Assembly: GCA_034687125.1 (NCBI GenBank)
Contig: JAQGBZ010000142.1
Location: forward strand, 85,789-149,788
Source: Neelides folsomi
Taxonomy: Eukaryota; Arthropoda; Collembola; Neelipleona; Neelidae
DNA length: 64,000 bases
Direction: 5' to 3'
The notes under the pieces are model-generated. The model saw only the letters and a program-made list of their open reading frames with translations. It had not been told where the DNA came from and ran no database searches. The translations under genes were made by a program, and so were the position numbers. Below are positions 24,341-37,100 of this stretch, piece after piece; the stretch's first letter is position 1, and each line of letters opens with the position of its first letter.

Positions 24341-26285
24341 ATGGGGGAAATGGAAGATTTCGACGATGAAGAAATTGAAAAATGTTACGGGATAATGACA
24401 CGGATGAAATCAATAGGGAAATTCCTATTTATACTTGGATCCTATTCATTTGCATTTGTCTCTCTCGCCCACTTTGGGTTCTTCCTTGCTGAATTCAAAG
24501 AGGAGGATCAAAGGAAAAGCAGTTATTTATTAGGTACAAAATTCCCTTTAACCCATTTAACTGATTGAGAATTGTTCATCTTTTCATTTTCATAAAATTT
24601 TCAAATTATTATTGGGACTTTATTAAGAATTTATTAAATTATTATCCAGACTGGGTAAAGAAATTGATGATTGAGGATGATTGGATGGAATACGGGAAAA
24701 AGACGACGATTGGAATCGGGATCAATTTGGGTCTTATTGCTTTATTCCCTCTCCAACATAGTCTGATGTCAATTGAGAAGTTGATGGGAACTTGGTACTG
24801 GGACAAATTCCGCAATGAACTTCAAATTGATAAGGCTATCTACACCCTTTGTTCCGCTTTGGTGATTCAGGTTAAATAAACAAAAATTATCTCGCTTTGT
24901 GTGTAAACAACATAAATTTGAATTAATGGCCAATTTACAACTTGGAAATTACAGGCCCTTGTCATGTTCTGGCAGCCGATTCCACTCCATATTTGGTCTT
25001 TTGAAGGGAATTGGATTTTGTTTAAGATCCCTCATTATCTCGCATGGGCCCTTTTGTACGGCTCTACTTTGATGATGGATCTTCCAGAGCTCATTGGATT
25101 AAATCAGGTTTATTTTAATTTAACCTGACTAACATTATACAAATGGGCTTATTTTGATCGATTTGATTTACGATGTTTAGGTTGTAATTACCAGCCCGAC
25201 CGTAACAATCAAATCTCCACATCTTCAACTAACCTACCGATCACAGAGGCATATGGGACTTTTACCATTCCTCATCATTTTCTTATCTCATCCCTGCATG
25301 AGGTAAAGGATAAGAAGTCTAGACTAAAATATATTTACAAAGAATATTAATTACCTCTTTAGGTATCAAATCTTGGAATCCGACCATGGGCAAAAAATTG
25401 TTGAACTTGGACAATTTGTAATAATTTACTACCATGATTGTAAAAGCAAGTAGGGGTGGAATTAATACCTTTAGGGGTCTGTTAACTGACCTGTTAACAG
25501 ACCTTTGTTAGTTAAAATTAATTTAAGGAAAAATTGAAAAATGTGAAATGGAAAGAAAAGAGAAGTAATGAAGAATCATAGGAGAACATTCTCATTCTCT
25601 CGTTGTCCAATCAAAGCGCAGAGCCGATCATTTCGAACTCCCTCCTTCCTCAATTCAACCAACAGACTAAACTACTTAATTTTAATTCTCAATTACAAAC
25701 TACCAATCTTCTCTAACGAATATTTAAATGCAAAAGATCCCAAAGGGCCCAGGTTTTTACCATTAAATGTCTAATTGGGGGTTGAAAGAAGAAGGGGAGG
25801 AATTGTATAGTTAGTTAAAGTTGAAGCATACAAAATACAATGTATTAATTTGAAATCCACGTATGAAAAAAGTTTGGAGGAGTAGAAGGGGAAGAAAGGT
25901 TTTTCAATACATTCAGATTCAAAGAGGTCTGAAAAAATATTATCACAATCACAAGGAATAAAAAAAGGATAAGTCGGTTTTGAGACTTATGGTTAGTCTC
26001 AAATAAAACCTATAAACAATTAAAGAGTCGGGCAACAGGCCCTAGCCCCGAGGGACCAGGGTCACAAATTAAATAAACGATAATATAACCCTTTGACCTC
26101 CCTATTCCTAATTTAATTATAATGTGTGACAATTGTCTTACATTTTAATTATTTATTAAACCTGTTTCAGCTTGGATCGGATGGTTTTGGCCGGATCTTC
26201 GCTGTTGTATATGTTGGCCAGTTGGAGATCGAGTCACACCTATGCTTATGCAAAAACTATGAAGAATGCAAAAAAGTACTTTTAA
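24341..26285 (+). CDS. NRM: Nurim, inner nuclear envelope membrane protein
   Basis: Multi-pass inner nuclear membrane protein related to isoprenylcysteine carboxyl methyltransferases. Exons 24341-24533, 24650-24870, 24955-25107, 25181-25302 and 26171-26285 join to 267 residues (human 262). Family landmarks in order are FPLQHSLM, MFWQPIPLHIW, LMMDLPELIGLNQV, KSPHLQLTYRSQRHMG, FLSHPC and the tail SLDRMVLAGSSLLYMLASWR. Several hydrophobic helices are evident. The last exon follows an 868-nt intron. A nearer acceptor at 25362 would give a different ending (25363-25453) that lacks the conserved SLDR...LA tail, so I chose the distal exon. Starting at MGEMEDFDDEE places an acidic stretch before the first helix. 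Confidence 0.88.
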
Positions 26286-27175
26286 ATGTATCTGTACATA
26301 ATTGTTGTTAATTTATAATTATAATTATATAAGTGAATTTAAATGTTTTTTGACCAATCGTGTACACAATTACCAAGAGATGAATCGCTTTAAAACTTAT
26401 GAGTTGTGAATAAGGAAGTTTTGTTACTTCCTTTTGTATTATTAACAAAATACTCGTGTATAACATTGTTATTAATGAAATCTAACCATTAAAGTAATTA
26501 ACATAAAAAGTATTTTATATTTTTGTATTAACCTGTTTAACAACTAATGTTACTGTTAAAAGCCTGCACAAAACTCTCATGCTTTTTGTATTTAAGAAGT
26601 TACCTAAATACTTACAAATATTATTAAATTGATTATCAAATTGATAAACTCCAAATCAAGGTATCATATTCATGTTTACTATTAAAGTATTATTATAAAT
26701 ACCATCTACCACTTAATTTATTTATATGAACTGTTAAATATTTAATAATTGTGTTTTCTCGTAAAGACGATATGACTTTTAAGGATGTAAATTAAATGAA
26801 CCGAACTTGTGTCTTTATAAATAATAATATTTATTTGATCAATAAAAAATCACATGAGAAAATGGCAAATATTTTCGACGAGTTCATCCCTAAATTTTAT
26901 CTCCAATTCTTTAGCACTCAATAGAACAAGTCTCGTGCTTAATCCTGCGAGGGATTTCAAATCATTTGCACGATCTTTTACAAGAAATCAAAATTAAACG
27001 AAATTATTCTTATAAAACATTAAAACTAAAAGTTTAAAACAAGATTAAATATTTAATCCATAATTTCATACAAAGTAATATAAATTTAGTTAATTAAATA
27101 TTAATGGAGTGTTTTACATGGTCAAATATTAAGTAAATGACTTTAAAACTTATTGGTGGAATTTATAATTTATAA
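26286..27175. other. AT-rich spacer between nurim and IMMP2L
   Basis: About 0.9 kb containing the nurim 3' UTR and the IMMP2L promoter region. No open frame, repeat or RNA gene is recognisable. Confidence 0.45.
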
Positions 27176-27914
27176 ATGTTTGGATTCAAGTTTTCAAATA
27201 ACTTTAAATATATTATCAAAGTTGCTTCCTTCGTCATTCCAGTTGGGATTGCCTTTGTGGACTTGGTTGGTTATGTGGCAAGAGTCGATGGACAGTCGAT
27301 GCAACCAGCATTGAATCCAAACACTAATTTGATCTCTGACTACGTTTTCCTCTACAATTGGCCCGTGGTTCGGAATCAATTTGAAGAATTCCACAGAGGA
27401 GACGTCGTAGCTTTCGTTTCTCCTAAAGATCCCAAAAGTCGATTAATTAAACGTATTGTTGGTCTTCCGGTAATTTCTTTTAAAATTGGAATATGTGAGA
27501 ATATGCTTTAATAAAATAGGTTTCCTCTAGGGAGATATCATCGAGTCAAGAGGAAAGTTTAATAAATTCAGATACGTTCAAATTCCAAACGGACATTGTT
27601 GGGTCGAAGGTTTCATTTTCTAAAATTATTTTAAAAATTATAAATACTTATAGTGTATATTAAATCAGTTAAAATTTATATAAAGCTAAAATTTACATAT
27701 TTTATATTTAGGGGACAATCGTGAGAAATCTTATGATTCAAATTACTTTGGCCCCGTCTCTCTTGGTTTAATTAAATCAAAAGCAACGATCATCGTTTGG
27801 CCTCCGACTCGTTGGAGAAGTCTTGAGAATTTCTTGGAAGAAGATCGAGTTCCAATCAATTTGAATCCAAATCGGGAAATTGACATTGGCCAGTATAATT
27901 CCGATCTCCTTTAG
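27176..27914 (+). CDS. IMMP2L: Mitochondrial inner membrane protease subunit 2
   Basis: Type I signal peptidase-like serine protease that removes sorting signals from proteins in the mitochondrial intermembrane space. Exons 27176-27469, 27531-27609 and 27712-27914 give 191 residues (human 175). A hydrophobic segment at 15-32 anchors it. The catalytic Ser41 lies in DGQSMQPALN and the general-base Lys92 lies in SRLIKRIVGLP, the expected spacing. HCWVEGDN and YFGPVSLGLI match the rest of the catalytic fold. A C-terminal addition of about 15-20 residues (VPINLNPNREIDIG) exceeds the human length. The stop codon lies only 5 nt before the ITFG2 start codon. Confidence 0.95.
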
Positions 27915-27919
27915 TCACA

Positions 27920-29561
27920 ATGAGGAAAAATAGTAAAGATGAGAAAACAGGTTTCGAAGAAATGAAGACTCTTTCCTTGGTCGACTTTATTGAGCTCAAA
28001 TTTCCTGGGAATATTCTCAAAAACGCCGTGTGTTTCGGCGATTGCGACAACGACGGGTTTTCCGAGCTCATTGTTGGGAATTCCAATGGAGAACTTGGGA
28101 TTTTCAGAGATGATCGATGCATTGGAGGTTGCCAGGGGCTTGGGACCATCGCGGCGGTTGCCGTTGGGGATCTCCTCAACATTTCCCGAAATGTCCTTGT
28201 AGTTGTCACAGTTGAGGGCTGGTGTTATCTTTTTGACCTTCAATCAGATGGGAAAAAGAAAGAAGACTCAGAAATTCCTCAGCAATTTCAACCCCATGAA
28301 GAAGATCTCACTATTTACCCTTTTCACTCACAGAGAATTCCTCCCAATTCAAAATCACTCCTTCTATTCGACATTAACGAGGTTCACTTCTTTTTCATAA
28401 AATTCTTATTAAACTTATTAAAATACTTCATTGCAATTGTTTTAAAATAACATTTATTTTTTTAAATATATATTATTCGTTTTTACCTATTAATTCAGGA
28501 CGGACTTCTTGAGATGATCATCGGTTTGACCGATCGAGTACTTCGAACTTATCAATGGCGCCCTCCTCGTGAAAGAGTACTTGATTTTAAACATTACAAT
28601 TTAATTATAACCTATTACTTTATGAATTATTATTTTATGTAAATGTAAAAAGCCTAATTGAGGTGTTTAACTTTTTAACTTTTCAGTTTGATGGGAGAGA
28701 CGACAAAGACAGCCTTGATGGAATTGATTGGAGAGGGAAAACCAATGAAGTTTACGAAGGTGCCTTGGTTGGGATGAACAAGTGGGAATTTGGGAACCAA
28801 ATTGGCTCAGTTGGGATTCATAAACTCCCCGGTGGTTCTGCTTCAATCATTGTCGGCCAACCTGGTGGAACCACGCAGATTACGGAAAGACCTGCTAAAC
28901 CTCTTTGCGACAATTCACTCAAATTCCCAGGGATCAGCACTGAACAATCATCTTCGTAAGATTTCATAATATTATCTATATTTTACTATAATCACTATTT
29001 TTTATATTTAAGGTTGAATAAAACTTCTAATATTCTTTATAGTTTTAGAAATCAATCTCCTTCGGAAAACATTTTAATTCAATACAACGGCCTCGAACCA
29101 AACTCTTCCCCTCGGAACGTGACGATTGAAGTGGCCGGGAACATTTTAATTGGGAATGACAATGATTTCTATGGGATTGGGACTTTAGACGGATCAATCA
29201 TTGTGGCTCAAGGATCAAGAGTTGAATTGTATTTACCTAATTATAATTACTTTTATAAGGTTTGGTCAAGTGATTAATTCTATATTCGATGTTTGTTAGG
29301 ACTCTTCAAGTTGGAAGCCAAATTCTCTCTTTGCGTGAATTGAACGGAAATCTCCTTGCATGTTTTTGGAATGGAGAAACTTATCTTATTCAGAATAAAA
29401 AGCCCACAAGATTTCACTTTGAAGAAAGCGTCGCTGCATTTGCAGCTGGATCTTACGCTTCCCGGAACGATCAACCTTCTAGCCAACTTTCAAATAAATT
29501 GTCATTAGCATACGTTACATTTAATGAGAAAATATATGTGTATCCAAATAGTCATCTTTAA
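27920..29561 (+). CDS. ITFG2: ITFG2, KICSTOR complex subunit
   Basis: FG-GAP/beta-propeller protein of KICSTOR, which tethers GATOR1 to lysosomes and restrains mTORC1 when amino acids are scarce. Exons 27920-28381, 28499-28576, 28687-28955, 29013-29264 and 29300-29561 join to 440 residues (human 447). Landmarks are KNAVCFGDCDNDGFSELIVG, GTIAAVAVGDL, VTVEGWCYLFDL, EMIIGLTDRVLRTYQW, LVGMNKWEFGNQIGS and the end CFWNGETYLIQN ... YVTFNEKIYVYP. Intron 4 is only 35 nt, but it is needed to give YKVWTLQVGSQ, which matches the family. The start codon follows the IMMP2L stop after TCACA. Met15 (MKTLSLVDF) is an alternative start. Confidence 0.93.
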
Positions 29562-30129
29562 ATTATCCATTGAGCTTTATTAGAAATATTAAATAATGGT
29601 ACATGTTATATACAGAAAAGACTTAGATATAATGTATGCTAGTATCGGCAAGATTTAAGGAGGTTGGCACAGCTTGCCTCATTGAATCTTGATAACTTAT
29701 TTACAATTTAAGATATTGAGATCATGAAATTGACGACTAATTAGAATGGAAAATAAATAATTATATTGAAAATTAAAGCAAGTCCCTTTTCTGAATAATC
29801 TGCGCCGTAATATTTTGTGCACTCCATTCCTTCATTTCAGGAGAGAATATAAAAGTTAACACGTGTTATGAGCTTCCCGTTATTAATTATTTACTCTAAT
29901 GGATTCCTCTTCCATGAAATTCACAAGATCAGGGGTAAATTATTCTATTGAATCTCAGAAGTTGAGAAAATTTACACTGGCGTTTCTCAATTTTCCTATT
30001 TAAGTCGAGCAAGTCCATTTTCAAGTTTTTCCAGTATCATGGTAAACAGTTGCTTAAAATAATTTACCGAAATTCTCGGTTTGCCGACTTTTTTTCGTTT
30101 TCAGTTTTTATTCAATAATTTTAACCTTA

Positions 30130-30675
30130 ATTGCTTTTCCTTTTTAAGGCTAGCGACCAATTCTTATAGTTCCCTAATTCTGTTCTTCTGTCGCACTCAG
30201 GTAATTTTTTAATTCAGGATGGCTGTAAACTTGGGGTCATCGGGATGGAGTTCTGCAAGCTGATTCGCCTTAAGATTTTTAGGCTCAGTGGCTACCTCAA
30301 TTGTTTGTTTTCCTTTTTAAGGCTAGCGACCTCTTCTTCCAGTTCCCTAATCCTGCTATTTTGCCGTTCTCGGGTTATTTTGGAATTCCGTGTCGCCTTG
30401 AACTTGGGGTCATCGGGATGAAGTGTGGAGAGCTCGCAAAAGTTTAGCTTTTGGGAGCAATGGTGGTATATTGACCATCCTGTAGCGAAATTCCCCTAGC
30501 TTCTGATTTGGCTAATCTCAATTGTTCATTTTCCTTATTAAGCTTAGTGCTGATTTATTCAGCTCCTTAATTTAGCCTTTCTCGAGTAATTTTGGATTTC
30601 CGGAAGACCTTAAAATTTGGGTCATCGGGATGAAGTTCGGCTAGCTTGCAATCTTTGAGCTTTTTAGGAGCATTG
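30130..30675 (-). pseudogene. Three tandem decayed copies of a leucine-zipper-like exon
   Basis: Read on the minus strand, three diverged units lie near 30675-30519, 30465-30301 and 30300-30130. Each encodes a version of LAELHPDDPKF followed by SKITRERQNSRIRELEEEV and ASLKKENKQL. The middle unit is open throughout. The outer two carry in-frame stops and small shifts. A basic stretch followed by spaced leucines looks like a bZIP or a coiled coil, though the basic part lacks the canonical N-x7-R spacing. The open frame at 30844-30641 leads into the rightmost unit. The source gene is not in this window. Confidence 0.6.
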
Positions 30676-31334
30676 TTGGAAAAATTGAACTTTTCCTCTT
30701 TCGGATGTAGTACCCAAATGGGTTTGCGCGCTTACTGTTTCGACTATCTTCGTTTCTTTCTAGTGAGCGAGCGGGGAGTACATCGAGCTCGAATTTCCAC
30801 ACTTGCATATTTTCCTCGTTACGTGCATTTAAAAAAGTTATCAATAATTGTAGTAATAAATGGTAAATAAAATACGTAATTTATTCACATTTTATTAATT
30901 TTTACATATTTCATTTGTATTACAAATTACAAGTTTGTTGGCTGGTCGCCTCAGAGCGCTATATATTTTGGAATATTTCAATAATGATTTTTGACTAATT
31001 TTCAAGTATATTTTAAATCATTTAAATAATTGCTGTTAACAAATCTTAAGACCGTTTGTAAATTCAAAATAACCAAACCTAATTCAAATGAACAATAAAT
31101 AAAGCTAACAATTAATAATAGGAAGCGCATACTTCGTTATAAACGCACTACACCCTCTATTCTCTCTCCTCCTGATAAATGAGGTGCACTAATATCGCGC
31201 ATTTAACCGAAATTCAAAATAGGGAATTTTAACTTACTTTAAATTCTAATGAAATTATTTATATAAATTTTGGATTCTTATTATTAGCCATCAGATTCGT
31301 GATCTCGATAAATTAAATTGTAAAAAAAGTCAAG

Positions 31335-31464
31335 AATAAGTTGTTCCCAATTCGGGACGCATTTTTCGACGCCCTAATTGCAGGAAAGTCGTTTAAATAC
31401 ACGCGGTGTCCCGAGTTACGACCAGTCCAATGTTAGGACGTGTCCCGAGTTGGGCAACTTACTC
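31335..31464. repeat. Imperfect palindromic element, possible MITE
   Basis: The left arm (aagttgttcccaattcggga, from 31338) is closely matched by the complement of the right arm (gtcccgagttgggcaactta, from about 31442). The motif gtgtcccgagtt also occurs twice in direct orientation at 31407 and 31440. It is GC-richer than its surroundings and has no coding content. Confidence 0.55.
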
Positions 31465-31566
31465 TTATATTTATGAAAATTTTAATACAAATCAATGTTA
31501 AGTACGTACATAATATAGATGTTAGTCAAATTGTAAAATGAATCAATTTTATAATTCACTTGTCCC

Positions 31567-34152
31567 TTAAATTCTAAAGGATTCTGACTTTGAATCAATG
31601 TGCTTCAGACGTAGGTAAATGTCCGTTCCGATGCCTTGAAGAGAATGAACCGTCAAACTTCCTCCCAAATATTCAGCATAAGCCCTGGAGGTCGGGAGGC
31701 CGAAACCATATCCGTGCATTGGGCCAGAAGTCACACTGTTCGCTGCATCCACCATGTTACTGAACAAATCCGCGTCCAAACGCATCTCAGTTGATAAATC
31801 TGCTGTGCTGAAGTTGTAATGCATAATTTTGGGAATTAAATGGTGGCTGATTCCCCCACCACGGTCAGAAATCCTAAAAAAATCAATAATCAGAATAATC
31901 ACATACAAATAACAAAAATCTAAATAAATCAATTTTTAAATTTTATTAAGTCGTTTATAGTCATATATTTATTAACTTTACGATTACATAATATTTACCT
32001 TACGATGAAGTCAATGTCATTGTTTGCAATTGTAATTTGAATTGGAGGAAGTGAACTTTCATTGAGGTCTTCGTGCGACTCCACGGTCGCTCGCACAGCG
32101 TTTTTCAATAGTTCTGGGAAAATGTAGTCAAGAGGAAGTTGAATATAAGGGAAAGTTGCATTGATGTGACCCGACATTTTGATCCGTGGAGCTTTTCCGT
32201 ATTTGTCCTGAGCCAAACGCGTGACGAAATCGGCCCATCGCTCAATGACATCTTTCAATCGCATGGCCGTGTTAATGATCCCAACATGATTCGGCTATAT
32301 AAATAATAAATACATTTTTAGCTCTCTGTGTTATCATTTATCATTGATGGATGGTTTCATACATGAGTGTCAATTACTTTATTTTCACCAAGAGCCAAAT
32401 GATGAGTGGCCAACATGCGAATTCCCAATCGAGACGTCAAGTTCCTATCAAGAAATTGTCGAACAAGATCCTCTTGCTGTCAACAACCAAACCAATTATT
32501 ACAAAAAATTTATTATTTAATATCTAATAAATATTTTAATTATATATTATTTACACTATAAAACTCAATTAAATAGTTTTTGTTATTAAAACCTTAATGT
32601 GTTTCCTCGCCGCCTTGAATCCTTCGGCTAGTTGTGTAACCACGTTTTTAAAGTCATTGAGAAGATTCTCTAAGACATGACTATATTCCTCTTCGTCTTT
32701 TGAATCTTGAATGACGGGGAATTCATTTAAAATTTGGAATGCTTTGATGTACATTTCATGCTGAAATACAATTAGTTATTTAATATTATAATTTTTCCAC
32801 ATATTTGATTGAATTCATATATTTAACACTATGAAATAAATTATTGTATGTAACCTAACTCGACCCATACAACCCAAGCATATCATACATATGCAGATGA
32901 ATATATTATATGTTTATAAGGTATATGCTATTTGTAACTCACAACTTGAAGTATCGTTGGATTACATCCGACGATAAATGGAAGACTTCTAAAGGCAGCA
33001 ATTCGATGAGCTATTCGGACCGGTAACTCTTTGTGAAGGTACTGTGCGCTTCTCTGGAAGTCATTAAGAACAAAGGTATTTAGACTCCACTTTGGATTAC
33101 ATACATAAATTGCAAAAATGGAGAATTGGGAATTATAAATGCAAATTACCAAAATATGCCCACTGTCAGTGTTTTTCCCAGCATACATGATGGTAGCAGG
33201 AGTGAGTCGAACCGAAGGCTAAATAATAAATAATAAATGTTATAATTGTTAATTTATAATTAAATAAGCAATATCTTAATAAAAGCCATATTTTGATGTT
33301 GTGAAGGATAGGTATTAAAATAATAATTCCAATGGGTTGATAAATGAACGTTAGAAGCATGTGATTCGTGTTTACTCATTAAAAACAACTCATTGCCTGT
33401 GTGCTACTTTGAGGTTTTAAAGGAAAGTGTATGTCTGGAGATGTCTTTAATTATATATCTTATTATATAATAAGCAAAAGACGTTCAACCCACGCGACCA
33501 AGTCAGAGTTTCTCATTGAGCCAAATGAGATTTGGACCTCATCTTTGTTGACATATAGGAAAAAGTAGGAATTCTTCGCGGTTGACTCAAACTATTTTAA
33601 GCTGGGGGAAATTGAAAGTGTGTGAGGTCCAAATGCCCATATGGGATTAAATGGGAAGTTAAATTAGCAGGCTCATCATTAAATGTCTCCCACCCACTTC
33701 AACAACATCCATTTAAAATAGATAGAAAGATTCCTTTTAATGGAATTCCCTCTGGTTCATTCAAGTTCATATGGCACGGATCAATATATTTATGGAAAGT
33801 AGGACGAAGGCGGGCGATATACTTTTACATATGTATAATATGGGTCTACAATACGTTGCAATGCACATGTCTCGATAACAAACGTATAAAAAGGAATTTT
33901 ACCAAACTGGGAATTATTTAATAATTAAATTATTGTGGAGAAAAATCTCACCTTGGCAGCCGCGAGGTCAATGGCACTCTGATTGTAGTAGGCGCTGACG
34001 GTCCTTGTCCTTTCTCTCGAGGACGAGGACGAGTCATTGCTGAACTCCAGGCGGTTTGGGACCGAGGAGTAGGACGCCACTGCTTGGAGGAACTTCGAGG
34101 CCCCCAACGTCCCCCGCCCGGGGAAGGAAGCGGAGAAACTCACAAGGGCCAT
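31567..34152 (-). CDS. BCKDK: Branched-chain alpha-ketoacid dehydrogenase kinase, complete
   Basis: Mitochondrial-matrix GHKL-fold protein kinase that phosphorylates and inactivates the E1-alpha subunit of the BCKDH complex, limiting Leu/Ile/Val breakdown. Seven exons (34152-33952, 33218-33150, 33053-32946, 32760-32593, 32476-32378, 32294-31999, 31873-31567) give 415 residues (human 412). The first ~35 residues are Ser/Arg-rich and suit a mitochondrial targeting signal. [34 protein letters not shown] and GCNPTI belong to the N-terminal helical domain. The nucleotide site shows the N-box [11 protein letters not shown]1 box DRGGGI and G2 box [20 protein letters not shown]. The end SESFRI matches the human EESFRI end. 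These features separate it from PDH kinases. Confidence 0.96.
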
Positions 34153-37100
34153 TTTCGGGCCGAGAAGATTCCGGCACGGCGTTTGGGCCCGAACTGGGAG
34201 CGACCTCCGCCTTCTTTTGCCAATTCCTCAGGACGCCGCGCAATCTCCGAGCTCTGCACATACCAAAATATTCCCCACACACCATTTAATACACCATTTA
34301 ATACACCAATTAAATAACATGGACTTTAGATTAAATTCTTACAATTAATAACAATTAAATTTACAACTCTGTAAACGGATTTACTTATAATTAATCCCGA
34401 TTAATTACAATCAATCTCATTTAGATACTCGCTTTACCTTATGGATGAAAATGGAAACCTTAATTTCCTAACTGCCAAACACCCAATTATTATAATTAAA
34501 TGACCGATATTTAACAGCGGTACTGTAAAGTTGTTTTCTATTAGGGAAATCGTTAACCCGAAACTTTCCGGAAGATTTATGCGATTTTCACACTAATTGA
34601 AAAACAATTGTACACGTGAAAGCTTCAACCATTCGAATGGCTGAATACTGAAACAGTCTTGTAAAATAGTAAATACGTATTTATGTATGAAAGTGCATAT
34701 GAAACTCTGTTTTACTATATATTGAACGTATTTACGTTAGTTATAAATCATTTACAAGTAAATATGAATTGCGTACGCTTTCTAATTATTAATACTAAGA
34801 AATTGCCATATAAATATGTAGTACGTGTATTTTACTTGATTCCTGATTTCGTTCGTTGCACTTTGCTTATGTTTACTTGATTTGTTACAAAAAGATCAAA
34901 ATATTGGTCGTTTGTGAATCTTTCATACCTATCATTCATTCAACGTAAATTTGTATAATTGAATTTAAGCAAAGCAAAAATGATCTATTTTAAACTTGGG
35001 CAAAATATCATTTCATACGATGGATTATAAATGTAATTGTCATATTAAAATTATGATTATTTAAGTAGTCAACTACTCAATAGATAAACTCCAACAGTGC
35101 AAATCTGAAAATGTGGATAATTTTGTATGCCAATTAATGAATTTCTTCTCAAGCTAAATAGAAATGAATGGGATCAGATTTTTAACTCATTTTTCACTTA
35201 ACATTTATTTATGTAATTCAATTCACATTACATTAAACCTAAAAGACTATGAATGCTAATTGGATTTATTATTTAATGATGATGCGTATATTTAATAGTA
35301 AAAAGGAAGGCTAATTTATAAAATAACAACTATTATAAGGTATTAATTGAATATTATTCTAACATTAAGTTAACTTCCAAACTATATTTTAATGCTTATA
35401 TTTCATAATGGTAGATGAATAAGATTGAAAGTATAATAAAATGAAGATTGTTATTAATTAATAAAATTTGGTTCGTTTCCTTTTTAGTTAAATGATAAAA
35501 ATTTGACTGAGGAAGGTAGAAATTTGACCTAGAGGTCAATGTAATTAATAAGGTATTAGTGAATCACAGGTGTAGGAATTGAAATGATTCTCACACATTC
35601 ATCTTATTTGTATTCGTTTCATAAAATCGTTTCATCACTTTGTATATTTGGCTTGTGAACTGGACAGACTTAAAATACACATTTGAGAGGTCAATAAAGT
35701 TAGCACCTGATTTACCTACAAGCGGAATTATTTGGCTAAAATCCTTAACTTCTTTTAAATACTTAAGAAGGTAAAGTAAGGTACGGAATTTTAATTGCAA
35801 TTTAATAACCAATGAGAAAGTTTCCTCATCATAATTGTAAGTTGTAAAGAACTACAATCTACAATCAGAATTAATTGAATGACTAGTAATTATATGAATC
35901 TGCCTTGTATTGGTTAACTTGAAACTAAAAACCTTATTATATTAATTTAATTTAAAGAATAAAACATTAGTGGACAAATGAGTTGGGAATTAAAATAATA
36001 AATCCTAATTAATATTTGCTATTTTATGAATTAATTTATACTCAGAGTGAATAATGTTTAACTTACGGGTCATTAACTGGGAAATGATGAAATGACTTAA
36101 GTCTAATATATTTTAATTGTAATTTAGAAGATGACAAACCAATTAATTATTATTTGTAATAAAACAAGAAGGAATTTGAATTTCATCTTTTTTGCTTTCC
36201 CAGGAAATAGGTAAATTAATTAATGGAATTATCAATTTGCACTGAACCAAGATGCAACAAACGTTTGTTAAAAGCTTTATAGGTAAATATTTTGAAAATG
36301 TAAAGGGTTACTTATTTAACTCACTGATCCTAATCATTATATTTACAATTAATTATTTCAGATATTCATATTTTAAGTATTGGAATAAAACATTTCAACT
36401 TATCTTTTTACAAATATTTACACACAAAACACGATGGATTAAAAAGGTTTGTTGGTTTTTCCTTTTTACTTAAACCAACTTACTTTTAATATTGATGGTT
36501 ATATTTGCGATAAGAGAAATGTTAAATACTTATAATAAATACGTAAGACACTTAAATTATATAAGGATATATTACACCTATTATTTCATTACCATCAATC
36601 CTTACCATAAACATAGTTTTAAAGTCAAAAGTAAATCCCTTTGGAGTACAAAATGTAAGCTAATATAATAATGTAACATTGTATTATATAGTTTATATTA
36701 TATTCATCTTAATTAAGTTTTCTATTAGTTAAACTAATAAGTAGCTCTAATAAGAATCCTGTATGACTCGGGACATTTAAAAGAAGATATAAAATATATG
36801 ACAATAATGATCCAAACTAATTTTTACAAAATCACATACAACTCGTTCTCAACCCTTAAAATTGTCTTTAAATGTTTGACTTTGGAGTAGTTTATATAAA
36901 TACATAATTTTTAAATCGTAGGCCATAATTAATTATATGTCTTTGGTTATACAAATAGAGATAAAGTTATTTTAAATACAAATTTTGAACCAAGTCAAGA
37001 GAAAGTAAATCAATTTCCTTCATTTCCAAATTCATTAAAATTAATAATATTGAATTTGTTCAAATAAGACTCATCTCTTCATTTTCCTTCTCTATTCAAT

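Larger units (their letters stand above)
29562..31566. other. Intergenic region with decayed repeats
   Basis: Two kilobases containing the three zipper-like copies (30130-30675) and the palindromic element (31335-31464) listed separately. The rest is AT-rich and holds the 3' UTRs of ITFG2 and BCKDK, which are convergent here. Confidence 0.5.

Noticed and set aside
25363-25453. Proximal fifth exon for nurim
   Set aside because: It is in phase but gives no family tail. The distal exon at 26171 restores the conserved SLDR...LA sequence and the expected length.
34034-34317. Overlapping plus- and minus-strand frames over BCKDK exon 1
   Set aside because: Composition shadows of a GC-richer coding exon. 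Only the frame starting at 34152 continues into the kinase.
35591-36473. Two moderate open frames in the 34-38 kb AT-rich spacer
   Set aside because: No signal peptide, domain, splice partners or compositional contrast. Frames of this length arise by chance in sequence with this many frames to choose from.
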